DNA of 64,000 nt from contig CP136068.1 in the NCBI GenBank assembly GCA_032622095.1, positions 159,607,465-159,671,464 of the forward strand. The letters run 5' to 3'. Under the pieces are notes generated by a model, which made no database searches, was not told the origin of the DNA, and saw only the letters and a list, made by a program, of their open reading frames with translations. Each line of letters starts with the position of its first letter. Position 1 is the first letter of the stretch. Below, piece by piece: positions 33,746 to 46,314 of this stretch. Source of the DNA: Siphonodentalium dalli (taxonomy: Eukaryota; Mollusca; Scaphopoda; Gadilida; Siphonodentaliidae). The translations under genes were made by a program, and so were the position numbers.

Positions 33746-35560
33746 TATTTGCGAATGTCTGTCTGTCTGTCTGTCTGTCTGTGTTCTATAGAAATTCACA
33801 GGGGACCATCTAGATGATGCCAAAGGGGTCTACTAGGAGTAGCTTTTTACGAGAAAGATAATGGTCGGGTTAGAATTTTCTAAAGTGACGCCGTTGTTGT
33901 CAGGGGCAGAAAAGGGGAGGGGCAGAAAAAATTGTTGTCGCCGATTGCCACCAAACTTATATATAATCATCCCCATAATATGAGGAATCTATTGGCGAGG
34001 TTTAAATATGGCAAAAGTCGCGCCGTTCGCGTCAGGGGCGCCCGGAAAGGGGGGGGGGGGGGCAGATTTGTTTTCCTGTCGCCGATTGCCACGAAACTTA
34101 CATATAATCATCCCCGTGATATGAAGAATCCAACGGTGTGGTTTAAATATGTCAAAAGTGGCGTCGTTTGAGTCAGGGATGAACGGAATGGGAGAGGGGC
34201 ACCAAAATTGATAAAACTATTTTTAGCGCCGATTTCCACCAAATTGATATATATTCTTCTTCATGATACAAGGAATCTAATTGTGCGATTTAACAACGCC
34301 AAATTGTTGTTTTTGGATGAGAGATTGGGAGGGGGTGGGCACTAAATTTGATAATAAGTCGCCGATTGCCACCACACTTATACAAACTCATCCCCATGGT
34401 ATGAGGAGTCTAATGATGTGGCTTGTATCTGTCAAATGTGGCCTCATTCGAGTCAGGGTTGCATTGAAAGGGACAGGGGCACCAAAATTGATGCACAATT
34501 TTTTTAGCGCCAATTTCCACCAAATTGATACACGTTCTTATCCATGATACGAGGAATCTAATCGTGATTTAAAGACGCCATAGTGGTGCTGTTTGGGTGA
34601 GAGATGGAGAGGGGGTGGATTGGCACCAAATTTGATAAAAAAAATTGTTTAGTCGCCGATTATCACCAAACTTATAAACAATCATCTCCATGATATCAGG
34701 AGTGTAATCGTGTGGTTTAAGGATGTCACAAGTGGGCCATTCGAGTCAGTGGTGTATAGAGATGAGAGGTACACAACAAATTATATCTATATGTTTAGTG
34801 CCGATTTCCACCAGATTGATACACATTCTTCTCCGTGATACGAGGAATCTTATCGTGTGGTTTATATACACCAAATTGGTGCCCATATGGGTGAGATATA
34901 TGGGGACCTTAAATTTGATATACTCGCCAATTTTCACCAATTTCATATATATGCATCTCTAATCTCTAATGAATCTTAGTGTGTGCAGCTTGAGTCCGAA
35001 ATAGGGACTGGAGGGTCACCAAAACTGATACAAAATATTTTTAGTACCAATTACCATCAAAGTCAGACACGTTCTTCTCAAATGATACAAGAAATAAAAT
35101 CGTGCTGTCTGTCTTTCTGTATGTCTGTGTGCGTTCTATATATATAACTTCACGCGGTACAATCGAGATGGTACCAAGGCGTTCTAAGAGGGGTAACCTT
35201 TTACAAGGAAGATAATGGTGCGGGTTAAAATTTTCTAAAATGACGCTGTTGGTGGGAGGGGAAATTAAAAAAATATGGTGAAATAGTTTTGTCGCTTATT
35301 TCCACCAAACGAATACATAATCACCTTCGCAATATGGCGTTGTTCGAGTCAGCGTTGCATCAACAATTGATTTAATAAACCAAATTCCACCAAATTCATA
35401 CACGTTTTTCTCTAATGATATACCATGAATTAAATCACATTTGGTGTCGTTTGCGTCACGGATGACCAGCGGATATGCACTATCATTGATAAGATTGCTA
35501 TTCGCCGATATCCACATATAAGTTATATACAGTCACCAGGCCATCTCCATATCATTTTAA
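33746..35560 (+). repeat. TGTCTG-headed satellite with units of about 150 bp
   Basis: It opens with a TGTCTG microsatellite at 33,755. About ten diverged units carry GCCGATTGCCACCAAACTTA, then CCATGATATGAGGAATCTAA, then a gene-like GTCAGGG and AGGGGCACCAAAATTGAT. A second TGTCTG head occurs at 35,110. The architecture (TGTCTG head, then ACCAAACTTA-type units) parallels the satellite at 297-1745, although the sequences differ. Confidence 0.85.
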
Positions 35561-35835
35561 GTAGTTGGGTGTTCACATTTCACAATCCCGACATATGGTG
35601 ACCCACATACGTCACTTGAACAATTATATCTTCTTAACCGTCATATTTATATGGGAATGGCAATCAAGGCATTCACACAATGAGCTAGCAAAAAGAGATA
35701 ACTAGAAGAAGCATTAAACGTATATTTATCATTCTATTGAAGAGATACATATATTCGTGCAAACTGAGAGACCTCGAACCGTCAGAGGATTGCATATATA
35801 TAATAAAAAACATTAGTCTGTTCCATTCAATACAG

Positions 35836-36065
35836 TTTCCACAAAAAGTTACAATTTGTCAAGAGATATGGAAGGCCTGTTCAAAAATAGTGGTCACAGT
35901 GTGCAGTCAAATATAGCTTCTTCTGATATACAAGGACATGCAGTTAGTAGCACAAGACTTTTCAGGATCCTACCAATACTGACATCTGACAAGGGTTTTA
36001 GAACAGACTCATCGACTGACATAAACAACTCAAAATCTCGCTCTGTGCCTGGCACATGCAGCTGA
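35836..36065 (+). CDS. Doubtful 3'-terminal exon, unknown product
   Basis: After a pyrimidine-containing stretch ending in AATACAG (possible acceptor, 35,835) there is an open frame of about 76 codons that is Ser/Thr-rich: SRDMEGLFKNSGHSVQSNI, then SSTDINNSKSRSVPGTCS and a stop at 36,065. AATAAATAAATA lies some 260 bp downstream (about 36,325), as a polyadenylation signal would. I recognise no domain; it could be the cytoplasmic tail of a membrane protein or chance. No upstream exon was found. The start is a splice guess, not an initiation codon. Confidence 0.2.
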
Positions 36066-36500
36066 TATATATGCGCAGCAACAGTTCGTTTAAACTAAGA
36101 ATATTTAGCCAATATATAGCACCGTGAACAGAGGAGGACCTGGAAATTTCTTTGAAACATCTGTATCTTCATGGAGATATGATAGCCAGGTGTCCTCGAG
36201 ATCTTAGTCCAACCCACTAGATTGATTGATACATCTCAATATGTAAAACCCAATTTTATCGAACTAATGTGTTTATGATGTTCATGTATCATATTATAAC
36301 GTCTAATGTATACGCAGTTGTAAATAAATAAATACTTCATTATTGGTGGAACGGATTAATCGCGATAAACAGAATGACAATTGGCAAGGTGAGCCGCTAC
36401 TTATATTCATTGACTGTAATAATCATGTTTTGTGATGCTATTTGAATATACAATTTATGAGAAAACGTATAACACTTTAAGCAAGAGCATTCTCTATTCA
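36066..36500. other. No gene seen
   Basis: Unrecognised AT-rich sequence apart from the AATAAATAAATA near 36,325 noted for the doubtful exon to the left. Confidence 0.4.
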
Positions 36501-36552
36501 CAACAAATATCCACAGCATACATTAACCTGGGCAACGCCGGGTAACCCTGCT

Positions 36553-36650
36553 AGTTCTCTTATATATGCGAGGCGAACTATGGTCGACTCGCATATATAA
36601 GAGAATGCATTGGCACAGGGTAAAACAATCTTACGACTGGATTTGATATG
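36553..36650 (+). mobile_element. Right half of a GGCGGGT-family hairpin element
   Basis: A hairpin module lacking its first bases (TTCTCTTATATATGCGAGGC, 36,553-36,612) is followed by TGGCACAGGGTAAAACAATC and ACGACTGGATTTGATATGGC, the right terminus seen at 49,475. The left half is missing. Confidence 0.8.
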
Positions 36651-37162
36651 GCGGGCCACATATATATTTACATAGCCCGGCTTTATCTCAAATCGCTCAG
36701 AATTAGTCAAACATTGCGAAAATTACAAGTTTATAAAAAATAACGGTACTTTTGTTTTCGTAACGGCACCATTTTCGCCCAGCAGCATCAACGCGATTCG
36801 ACAGGACCCAGCAGCATCACGACATATTAGCATGACCTCTTGCCCAGGGGTGTATATATTCCACAGAGACCCCCAAGTAATGACGGGACGATCGAAATGC
36901 AATGCATTCCCACACATGCAGGAGTTTTGCTACAATGATAACAAAATCCGAGCGATTTTCGACATTTTCCCTTGACAATTTGACCTTAAATTTTATAAGG
37001 GACTAGCTTCATTTAAACCAAATCATATATACATTGTAAGTAATCGGAAAAATGGAATTAATTAAATTGATATCTACACCAAATAACGCTCACGAGGGTT
37101 AGATGTGATTGAATTTGGATTTTGAAGTTAGACGCCTTTACCGCCTTTAACTCGCATGCGGA

Positions 37163-40100
37163 CCATATATGGGCATTTTTCAAAAAATGTGGCCGATTTG
37201 GGTATTCAAGAATCAAAAAATTATTTCAACGAGAAAACATATTTTAGCCGCTTTTCGTGGTTGAGGGTAGATCAGAGGATAGTAAAATGCAACCTTAATC
37301 ACTACTAGATCCTGTCCGAATCAGGTCGAATGACGATGCACACACACCTAGTGTCCCTACTGTTGCCATTATGTTTTTCAATGTAAATATGATTTTGAGT
37401 GATATAGAGGTGGAAAATAACATATGCGCAACATGTGCATTGTGTGGTAATCAGAATTTGCAAAAATAAATACCAAAATATGATGAGTATAACGAGTTAT
37501 GATAATGTATATGTGATATGCATAAATTTCCGATATCCAGGTATCGAGTTTTCTCGACCTGGAATGGTGTGCATTTCTGTTTGATTATGGCCATATTAAG
37601 GTAAATACTCCACAATTCTATCGGGATGAGGGAATCCAATTCAAATTAATCTCGATACGACAGAAAAACTCGACGGTAACAGATGGGACAAGCCAATAAC
37701 AGGAGAGACACTTGACGTAACAGAAGGGACAGTTTTATTATGAACATACTTGTGGAAACAATATTTCCAACAATAAAACAAAATGTCACTTTCCATAAGT
37801 GAACGAGACCCAACTGGACCAAATGCGTACCAGACCTGGAAACAAAATGTATTAAACGATAGCCTGATGTATATTAGCCTATCATTTGGTAACATGAAGG
37901 ACTGATAGTAACAGGAAGGACACATATATACCAAATGTGACCAACAACACAATATAGTATGCGATCCGGCATAGGATAACTAAAAGCTAACGTTCTGATC
38001 GTCAAATATAGGTGCAATTGATGAAATTTATGACATACACGCCGCAATTGGTCTCCGGTAACAGGAATGATATTAGCGTAACTATAGCATATTGGCAATT
38101 CATATTTGTTGTCAGACTGTAACCGTGGATTTATTTTTCGTATGATGTATTATTGCAGAACTGTGTGACAATTTTAACTATAAACAGATATCACATACTG
38201 GTAATGGCATATTGATACAACACAGAGTGACAATAAGCAAAACACACATGAACATTGTGTTTAAATATAGTATTGAAATGATAATACAATAATACATTTC
38301 GCACGATGTTCATTGACACCATGCACAAAATTTGATAAAATTACCTTCGTCCGACGCATACATGCGTACATCTGTTGTATCATGAACAAAATATGTTTTG
38401 TTTGAAATTCCACTAATCAGGGGGAGGGATCTGGACAAAATTTCCGGACGCTATGCGCTTTTTTATTTTACTGCCCTGTTGGTACTCACCACCCCCTAAT
38501 TTTTTTCCCATTCTGTGATCTTATCTGATCAATGTTCCATATAATGATTATAGAAGCATTTCTTCTTTTATTTACCAACAAGACTAATGTTTCAAAACAA
38601 GTCTCCAATAAATGTGGGCTGTAGCCTGTATGGTATGCTGATGGAATGACATTTAAAGTTCAAGATGGCAATGTTTGTTTGAAACAAATTTTTGGGAAAA
38701 CATGGAGGCTCCCTTCTAGAGGTCACTTCGAAGATCCATATGAAGTTTTGGTGACGATTGGATGAGAAATGTAACCTGCAAAGTGCGCTAAAGGATTTGG
38801 TCATACAAAGAGTAAAATCCAAGATGGCTGCCAGCGGCCATATTTTTCATAAAAAAGTCATTCAAATTTGGCAACTCCCATCTAGAGGTGACGCCAGATC
38901 TATATACCGAATATCGTTGAAATCGGTCAAAGTTTGTTCTAACACCTTTGTTTTATTTTATTATGTTTTTTATAATATTCTATTTTTATTTGAAGAGTTC
39001 AGTGAAGAGTTTACATTTTTTTTAAGAATCTATTTTTGTGTTGTTTTCATTTATATCAGGTTGAATAAATCATTTTTATTAGAACTATTTAAATCTGAGC
39101 GTTTCCGTGTCAATGTGCATTGATAGATCCTTGATGAAAACATTTAGCAAGCTGACCTTTTTATTGCCACTTGGTGTCATCCATCATTATTAACTGATGG
39201 TGAACTCAAAACCCCCTACCAAGAGTTAAGTGCATACCTATTATTTACATGTAATAGAAGCATTCTTAAAACCTTATGTCCCATCATTTTGAAGACAATT
39301 GATTCGAGGAAAAAAGTTACAGGGCCAGGACAAAATGTGTCAGTCGGGCTGCTGAAAGATTCACCCACCCACCGCCTAGTGTTCGGAAAAAAATTGCAGA
39401 CCCCCCCCCACCTGCTGTAACTGGCTTTACAATAAATTTTGATTTGGTTACTAGACATGTTTAGATTGAACAACGTCTGACGTCTGCAGCATGGAAGGTG
39501 GTCATGTACAATGGTAGTGCACCTTTTACTACTAGTATGTTGATAGCTAATGTCCAGTTAACACCGTTTGCTCATTGCTATTTGTTTACACACGTGTAGC
39601 GGTCTCGTTAAATACTGATTATAGTAAACTCTGTATATTTCGTGTATGTCGTAGATGAATAATAGAATCGCTGCGGAATGATGGAGAAACTTTGTTTGGA
39701 ATTAGAATATAGTACCTCACAATTAAATTTCTTTTCACATACATGTACATGTACCTTGTGCATGACCGCAGTAATTCGATTTCGTGAGTTTTTAAAATCA
39801 TAGCATATCAGCAGGTCTACCGCATCATAGCATATTAGCAGGACCACTTGATCAGGTGTGTGTCTATATCTGACAGTTTACACGGGTTTGTGTTGGGCAT
39901 GGGAATTGGCCCTAAGTGAATTTATGTGAAAACTGTTTGATCATTGCAAATGAGCACGTATACTTTCATTTACTGGATCTCAATCAAGTATAATAGAAAA
40001 CATTCTATATCAAAATAAGTGTGTGGAAGACAGAAATGGAAGGCGTTCTGCAAGGAAATACAAATATATGTCAATTCACTGCCAAAAATAACAACTGTGT

Positions 40101-41093
40101 AATCTATTGTCACTGCTGTTACCACAATGCCACACATGTTACCACATCCAGCATTATCTGACTGAGACAGGAATGATGAGTAAAATCTGTGAAAATATTG
40201 ATGTTATAAGCCAGGAACCAGAGCATGGTGATGTCAAAATCATTACGACATGCAAACTAATACTCGTGCCATTTTGTTTTTGTCCGTGCTGTTACCAAAG
40301 TGTTCCCTACTGTTACAATTTAAAAGGTAACAGTAGGGACGGTAACAGTAAGGACGTTTCGGGTTTAAACAGGGGATTCCCACCGGTCATCCATTGTTAG
40401 GAAACAAAATGTATGTGTTGCCCCACGGAGATCACATTGGACAAAACTAAGAAGAGAAACATTTGTGTAATAATACACTCACAGACCTGTATCTATCGGT
40501 AACAGTAGTGACACTCTCCCAATGTACTCACCTGTCTGATGAATGATACTGTCAATAACGGGCAAATTAATTGCACCGACCAGCGGATAACAGTTGTTTA
40601 GCCATGTGTATTGATGAGTAGTACTGGAAACCAATTTGCACTTCCTCATTCGCCAATGCCAGGACTGTTGTATTATGTGTTTCTCTCTTGGTAACAGTAG
40701 GGACCACCAATCGTGGGACAGTTTTGTGACCTAAATTATGTTACTTGACTTGGTTAAAATTGTGCATATTTTGTGATTTTATGATCAGACGTGTTACATA
40801 TGATGCAAAGTGTCTAATAAAGTGGTATTTAATGGTCATATTTTATACAAAAATGTCTGTATTTGGGGAGATTTCGGAAAATTGGGACAGGCATAATTGG
40901 CCATTTTGGCCATATTACGAGCCTCTGGATTGTAGAGATATCAAGGAGCGGATGATATAGGGTCTGCAACAAGTCGACCCCATCCCATATTATATCTCAA
41001 AATAAAAAAATGCGATCATTAATAAACTTTTCTAAAAATAAATGGTGACGGACAGACATAGGCCACTTTTTTGAAAAATGCCCATATATGGTT
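37163..41093. repeat. Region between inverted ACCATATATGGGC repeats, rich in GGTAACAGTAGGGAC motifs
   Basis: ACCATATATGGGCATTTTTC at 37,161 is inverted at 41,090 and the match runs about 32 bp through a TGGCC end. Between them the motif GTAACAG(T/A)AGGGAC or its complement recurs at about 37,350, 37,672, 37,725, 37,907, 38,058, 40,115, 40,288, 40,310, 40,325, 40,340, 40,498 and 40,690. Open frames here (37,641-37,952 minus and 40,107-40,400 plus) contain these motifs as Cys/Tyr-rich stretches and are not convincing genes. ATCCAAGATGGCTGCCAGCG at 38,818 is a dispersed repeat also seen at 22,580. Confidence 0.5.
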
Positions 41094-41415
41094 ATTCCCA
41101 CGACAAAACCCACCCGCATGCCATGTCACTGACTGAAAAATATTAACTTTCTTGTGGGCCATATATATGGTTATTCCCACGACAAAACCCACCGCAAGCC
41201 ATGTCACTGACTGAAAAATATTAACTGTCTTGTGGGCTATATATATGGTTATTCCCACGACAAAACTCACCCGCATGCCATGTCACTGACTGAAAAATAT
41301 TAACTGTCTTGTGGGCCATATATATGGTTATTCCCACGACAAAACCCACCGCAAGCCATGTCACTGACTGAAAAATATTAACTGTCTTGTGGGCTATACA
41401 TATGGTTATTCCCAC
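41085..41415 (-). repeat. Minisatellite of about 78 bp, four to five units, alternating types
   Basis: Each unit contains GGTTATTCCCACGACAAAAC, then ATGTCACTGACTGAAAAATA and TTGTGGGC. Units alternate between CACCCGCATGCC and CACCGCAAGCC, so the array has a higher-order period of about 156 bp. Minus-strand frames stay open across units because of the repeat. Confidence 0.9.
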
Positions 41416-41459
41416 GTTTGACGCTCAATAGTCGCTGAGTTCGGAGAGTGGCTAAAATG

Positions 41460-42655
41460 CAAGCTTGGCGCCAAGCTTGGCAGTTTTTAAGGCAGGTGAC
41501 TAAAAGACAAGCTTGGCGTTTTCAAATTTTAAAAAAACCTTTTAAACGCAGTTTTCGGGTGAATTATGCGGGAATAGCACCAGTTAATTACTTATATGGC
41601 CCATTTTCGTAAATTAATCGACAATAGTGGCAGTAATGTCCCCGATTGGTTGGTTAATAGGGGGCGTGGTCACAAAATCAAAACATCGTCTTTTTACGCA
41701 GATTTCTTGTCGGTTTTTGGTCGATTTCTCTTTTTAAACATCAGTTGGACTCAGTTTTTTATTCAAAACATGTTGAATGGTTATCATTTATCACTCTCAT
41801 AGTCGAGCTTGGCGGTTTTGAACATTATATGCGAAGAATTTTTGACTTTTAGATGACCGACCACCGAACCGCCAAGCTCGAATAAAAAATATAAATATTA
41901 AGCTGAATTTTCGCCGATTTCTCGTTTCTAAAACACGTTCCATCTAGTTGTTATGTAAAAACGTGTAAAATGATTATCATTTTTCACAAATATAATCGGG
42001 CTTGGCGGTTTTGAACATTATATACGAAGAATTTTTGACTTTTAGATGACCGACCACCGAACCGCCAAGCTCGAATAAAAAATCTAAATATTAAGCTGAA
42101 TTTTCGCCGATTTCTCGTTTCTAAGACACGTTCCATCTAGTTTTTATGTAAAAACGTGTAAAATGATTATCATTCTTCACAAATATAATCGGGCATGGCG
42201 GTTTTGAAAATTATATACGAAGAATTTTTGAATTTTAGATGACCGACCACCGAACCGCCAAGCTCGAATAAAAAATCAAAATATTGAGCTGAATTTCGGC
42301 CGATTTCTCGTTTCTAAAACACGTTCCAACTAGTTTTTATGTAAAAACATGTAAAATGATTATCATTCGTCACAAATATACTCGAGCTTGGCGGTTTTGA
42401 ATATTTTATATTAAGAAGTTTTGACATTTGATGACCGACCACCGAACCGCCAAGCTCGAATTTTAAATCAAAATATGAAGCTGAATTTCCTGAGATTTCT
42501 CGTTTCTAAAACATGTTCCAGCTATTTTTCATGTAAAAACATGTAAAATGATTATCGTTCTTCACATATATACTCGAGCTTGGCGGTTTTTAACATTGAG
42601 TACTTAGAATTTTCGACTTTTATATGACCGCCCACCGAACCGGCCAAGGCAAAAT
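41460..42655. repeat. Satellite of about 192-bp units, each with inverted CGAGCTTGGCGG arms
   Basis: Units begin at about 41,804, 41,997, 42,189, 42,383 and 42,575. Each starts CGAGCTTGGCGGTTTTGAA and about 70 bp later has ACCGCCAAGCTCG, so every unit can fold on itself. AAGCTTGGCGCCAAGCTTGG, a near-perfect palindrome of the same kind, lies just upstream at 41,461. Confidence 0.88.
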
Positions 42656-43050
42656 GATACCCAGACCAAACCGAGGCATATTAGTATTGACACGAAGCTG
42701 GATAAATGCTAATACTAATGGTGGAATAGTTATGTAATACATTCCTTCATCCCCAAATAAATTAATGTACTATTTTGCGATAATATTTCGCTGAGATTTG
42801 GCGTCTTGCGTTACCACTAGAAACGGAAGTGATTTCTTGCGATTTGATTGGTGGACAAAATAAAATTCCGGGTAAATTCGCCTCATGGATATTCGACATG
42901 GTTTGCGAACTTTTAAAAGTATCACTGCCCCCAGTGATGCGGGAAACGACACTTCCCTCGACTGATAGATATTGTCGCTACCAAGCGTATCTAAGGGCCT
43001 TGACCAATCAAATGCACGCACTTTAGTCAAAGCAAAAGTAGTTGTAATTA
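42656..43050. other. No gene seen
   Basis: TTAGTATTGACACGAAGCTG and GCTAATACTAATGG form a small hairpin at about 42,678. Otherwise unrecognised; the overlapping frames at 42,770-43,069 carry no domain I can name. Confidence 0.4.
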
Positions 43051-43547
43051 TATAAGGATTAACTGTCATGTGGACTGTTTTTTATGGAGATGTAACCGTG
43101 AGGTTCAGGTTTTACATACAAGTTATGACCACTTACATCACCTTTACATCTCCATAAAAACAGTCCAAATGACAGTTAATCCTTATATTTATATACATTT
43201 AGCGAAAAAGCCACTTTTGTAAATGTATTTAAATCGAAAAGTGTATCGTGACAAAACCAGCCCAAAATATCCCATAGCACCCTTGGCAAAAGTTAACAGG
43301 AACAATTGCTCTTTATATTGAAACCCGATGATTTATTAAGTCAATCATGTGCGAGTCCAAATGCGCCCAAACATTACGCGTTCGTCTTTCCAAAACCTAT
43401 GACGCGTCGATGTAATTATGAAGCTGCAGTTATGAGCTGTTGCGCGTTCACCGAGAAATAATTGCAACTAGCCACGTGGGCGCCAACCAATCAGAATGCT
43501 GGATTTAGTGATAATCACACTTAGTATGTAAATATATACATATATTG
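43051..43547 (+). mobile_element. Long-palindrome element with tail, copy 2
   Basis: Starts ATAAGGATTAACTGTCATGT like the copy at 25,001, with arms to 43,187, but one arm has lost part of the centre (after GTGAGG it jumps to TTCAGGTTTTACATACAAGT). The tail from 43,188 to about 43,547 matches copy 1 through GCCAACCAATCAGAATGCTG. Confidence 0.88.
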
Positions 43548-43919
43548 ACATGCAGTCGACATGGCGAATACTCGTGTATAGCATACACGTGCATGTTATC
43601 AATTAAATAAATCGCATGCATTTTAATACGATTGATAAATGTATCATCATATGTGTGTCTTTATATAATTCAATTGATTTAAACACAATTTTATATTATA
43701 AAGTTATTATACAATATTGTGTACAGTATGTGTTTTTCTTGTACGAGTGCAGGTTGTGGTGAAAAGTCATATTGGACGAGACACGCAATGTCGAGTCCAA
43801 TATAACTTTTCACCACAACCTGAATGAGTATAAGAAAACACATACAGAACATTGTATTATGCCATTTTTATTATCCATCTGTATGTTTATCCCAATTTTG
43901 GGAAATGAAAAAAGTGTTA

Positions 43920-44020
43920 GTCCAATGCATTCTCTTATATATACGAGGCGACCTATGGTCGATTCGCATATATAAGAGAATGCATTGGCACGGGGTCTTT
44001 AATGCTGTACCAGCTACGAA
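43920..44020 (+). mobile_element. Hairpin module with half of a miniature element
   Basis: Hairpin module at 43,921-43,990 (CCAATGCATTCTCTTATATA arms, loop GCGACCTATGGTCGA) followed by GGGGTCTTTAATGCTGTACC, resembling the right end of the element at 22,242-22,480. Its left partner is absent. Confidence 0.7.
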
Positions 44021-44354
44021 CCATAATTAAACTACGTACCACCAATATCGCCCTCGACGTTTTATATCCCAAAATTATTCTGGCCATCAAATCAGTCTGC
44101 TTAACTCGTTATTATATTAAATCAGACCTTGTCCTGCTTTTTACAGCTTTCAAGAATAGCTCTAAATGCGGTGGACTACTTCTTCTACAAGATCAATTTA
44201 TGACGGGGTCGATGGAGATGTGCGGGAGACCATGCAGCGAATAACCCGACAGCAGGAAATCAACTTATTCCCGATATAGAATCTTTACGGGAGGCGACTC
44301 TGCAGTGAATAACCCGGCAACATGCAGGGAAATCGACTTACATGTATATCGGAG

Positions 44355-44915
44355 ATATACACTATTAGAACAAATGTGTATAAATTATACACAATATGTA
44401 TCAGTTTGATCTTTAACAATTGTGTATAAATGATATATGACATAATTTATGTGTTGGTGAAATTTTCTCAACATTGAAAAATTAGAGTAAATATGTGAGT
44501 ATATTATAGTTAGTAGATGAGATATCGTCTGATTGAGACACACACCTAGCAAAAAGCTACCATATTAAAAATCTGGCAGCAGCTTTAACACTTTGTGCTA
44601 CACAATTATGTGCTGTTCAGTTTTGACACAAACACAGTATGGCTCAACGTTTTTAAGCTGCTACCAGATTGTTAATATGGAAGCTTTTTATGAGGTTTGT
44701 TTCTCAAATAGAGCATATCTCATCTACTAACTATACTATATCCACATATTCACTCACATTCAATGTTGAGAAAATTCCATCAACACATATTACATTATAT
44801 CATTTCTACACAATATTGTTTAAGATCAGAATTAAACATAATATATCATTCTTAACACAAATGTGTATTAATTCTACACCAAATAATGGTGTAGAATTAA
44901 TACACATTTGTTTTA
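44355..44915. repeat. Large fold-back element of about 560 bp
   Basis: Arms of about 230 bp: ATTAGAACAAATGTGTATAA at 44,361, GTGTTGGTGAAATTTTCTCA at about 44,453 and AGTTAGTAGATGAGATAT at 44,510 are mirrored by ATATCTCATCTACTAACT at 44,715, TGAGAAAATTCCATCAACAC at 44,766 and AACACAAATGTGTATTAATT at about 44,856. The centre (about 44,580-44,650) is a short loop. A second, small hairpin with arms ATTAATTCTACACC sits on the right end. Arms have diverged by many substitutions. Confidence 0.85.
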
Positions 44916-45002
44916 AGAAGGATAGACGAATGTTTACGGTAGATGATCACCCGACACCATACAGATACGGAGATATGTTTACTCGACACCTTAAACCGAT
45001 AT

Positions 45003-45100
45003 AGGATAGGATAGGATAATTTTATTTAAAATATACACACATGGAAAGTACAATTACAAATACATATCATAGACTATATAATTGTATATTGTTAGGGATG
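45003..45100 (-). mobile_element. 3' end of a truncated non-LTR element, minus strand
   Basis: Read on the minus strand, TTTTAAATAAAATTATCCTA continues into repeated ATCCT units. An AATAAA followed by a pentamer tail resembles the 3' end of element 3 (AATAAAATCTTATC). No coding remnant is recognised upstream, so the copy is strongly 5'-truncated. Confidence 0.5.
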
Positions 45101-45940
45101 ATATAACCATGACTGACTATCTTCCTATCACCGACACTATCATCGGCATTTTAATACTGATTTATCGTACTTCACATTTAATGGTTTCATGACATATTTA
45201 TTCTATAAGAACGAAGAATTTATGGATTTGGATGTGCCTTCAATTAATATAATATCCACATACTATTAAGTCTTTGTAAACAAACACTCAGATTAAAATA
45301 GATTTGTTTATAATGTCGATGATAATGTCGGTGATAAGGAGATATTCATGATTATAGCAACCAACAGGGGTGCTTATATATAAGGCAGGTGAATGACGTC
45401 ATATAATAGTAACCACCAAGCTTAAGGGTGCTTATACCTAAGGCAGGTGCATGACGTCATATATTTTTTTCTATATCCATCAGTGATTTTTTGATTTTTC
45501 AAGATCGCGGGTATATATTCTGGAGAAATTGGCACGTGACTTCCGGTTAGAAACCGTGTTGAGTTTGCAAAAAAAAAACGCGGAATTTGAAATGAAGCAT
45601 CGCGATAACAATTTACGAAAAATTCACATGTATGTGATTTAAGTCTATTAATTTCATTTAGACCAGTTTTGTTGGTCAGCTTAATGAAAACGAAAAATGA
45701 AGTCATGACGATTATCCATACAATATTTTACAATCCACGACACGTGTTGTCAATTTGGCATGTCGTCTCCGTCGTGACCACTGTATGATGTTACATAATT
45801 TATTCTTAGCGTTATGTCGCCAAAACAGGCAAATTTGAGGCACATCATGTGTGGTAGCTCCACTACGTGTAATGTACGATTCATATTATATACACTAGAA
45901 TTTGTCACTTCAATCCTAGTTCCCCATATCACAATGTACA
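45101..45940. other. No gene seen; one short direct duplication
   Basis: GGTGCTTATA(T/C) ATAAGGCAGGTG-type sequence with ATGACGTCATATA occurs twice (45,369 and 45,428), about 59 bp apart. No gene recognised. Confidence 0.5.
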
Positions 45941-46310
45941 GGTGGTTACACACAAATGTAGTTAAAGGTTATCGTTGTCGACTGTACGAGTATGTACACA
46001 CTATTGTAGCTAAAGGTTATCGCTGCGCCCTGGACGAGTAGTTAAAAACAAATGCAGTTATCGGTTATCGTATCCCCTGGACGAGTAATTACACATAAAT
46101 GTAGTTAAATATTATCGCTGTCCGCTGGGCGAGTAGTTACACACAAACGTAGTTAGATGTTATCGTAATCTCTGGATGAGTAGCTACACACATGTAGTTA
46201 TCTGTTATCGTTGTCCGCTGGATGAGTATTTTCACATGAATGTAGTTTAATATTTCCGTTTTTGTCTGCTGGACAAGTAGCTACACACAAATGCGCAGTT
46301 AACAAGTTAT
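45941..46310. repeat. Minisatellite of about 46-bp units
   Basis: About seven diverged units share TACACACAAATGTAGTTA, then TTATCG, then GCTGGACGAGTAG. Neighbouring units differ by many substitutions and small indels. Confidence 0.8.
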
Positions 46311-46314
46311 AATA

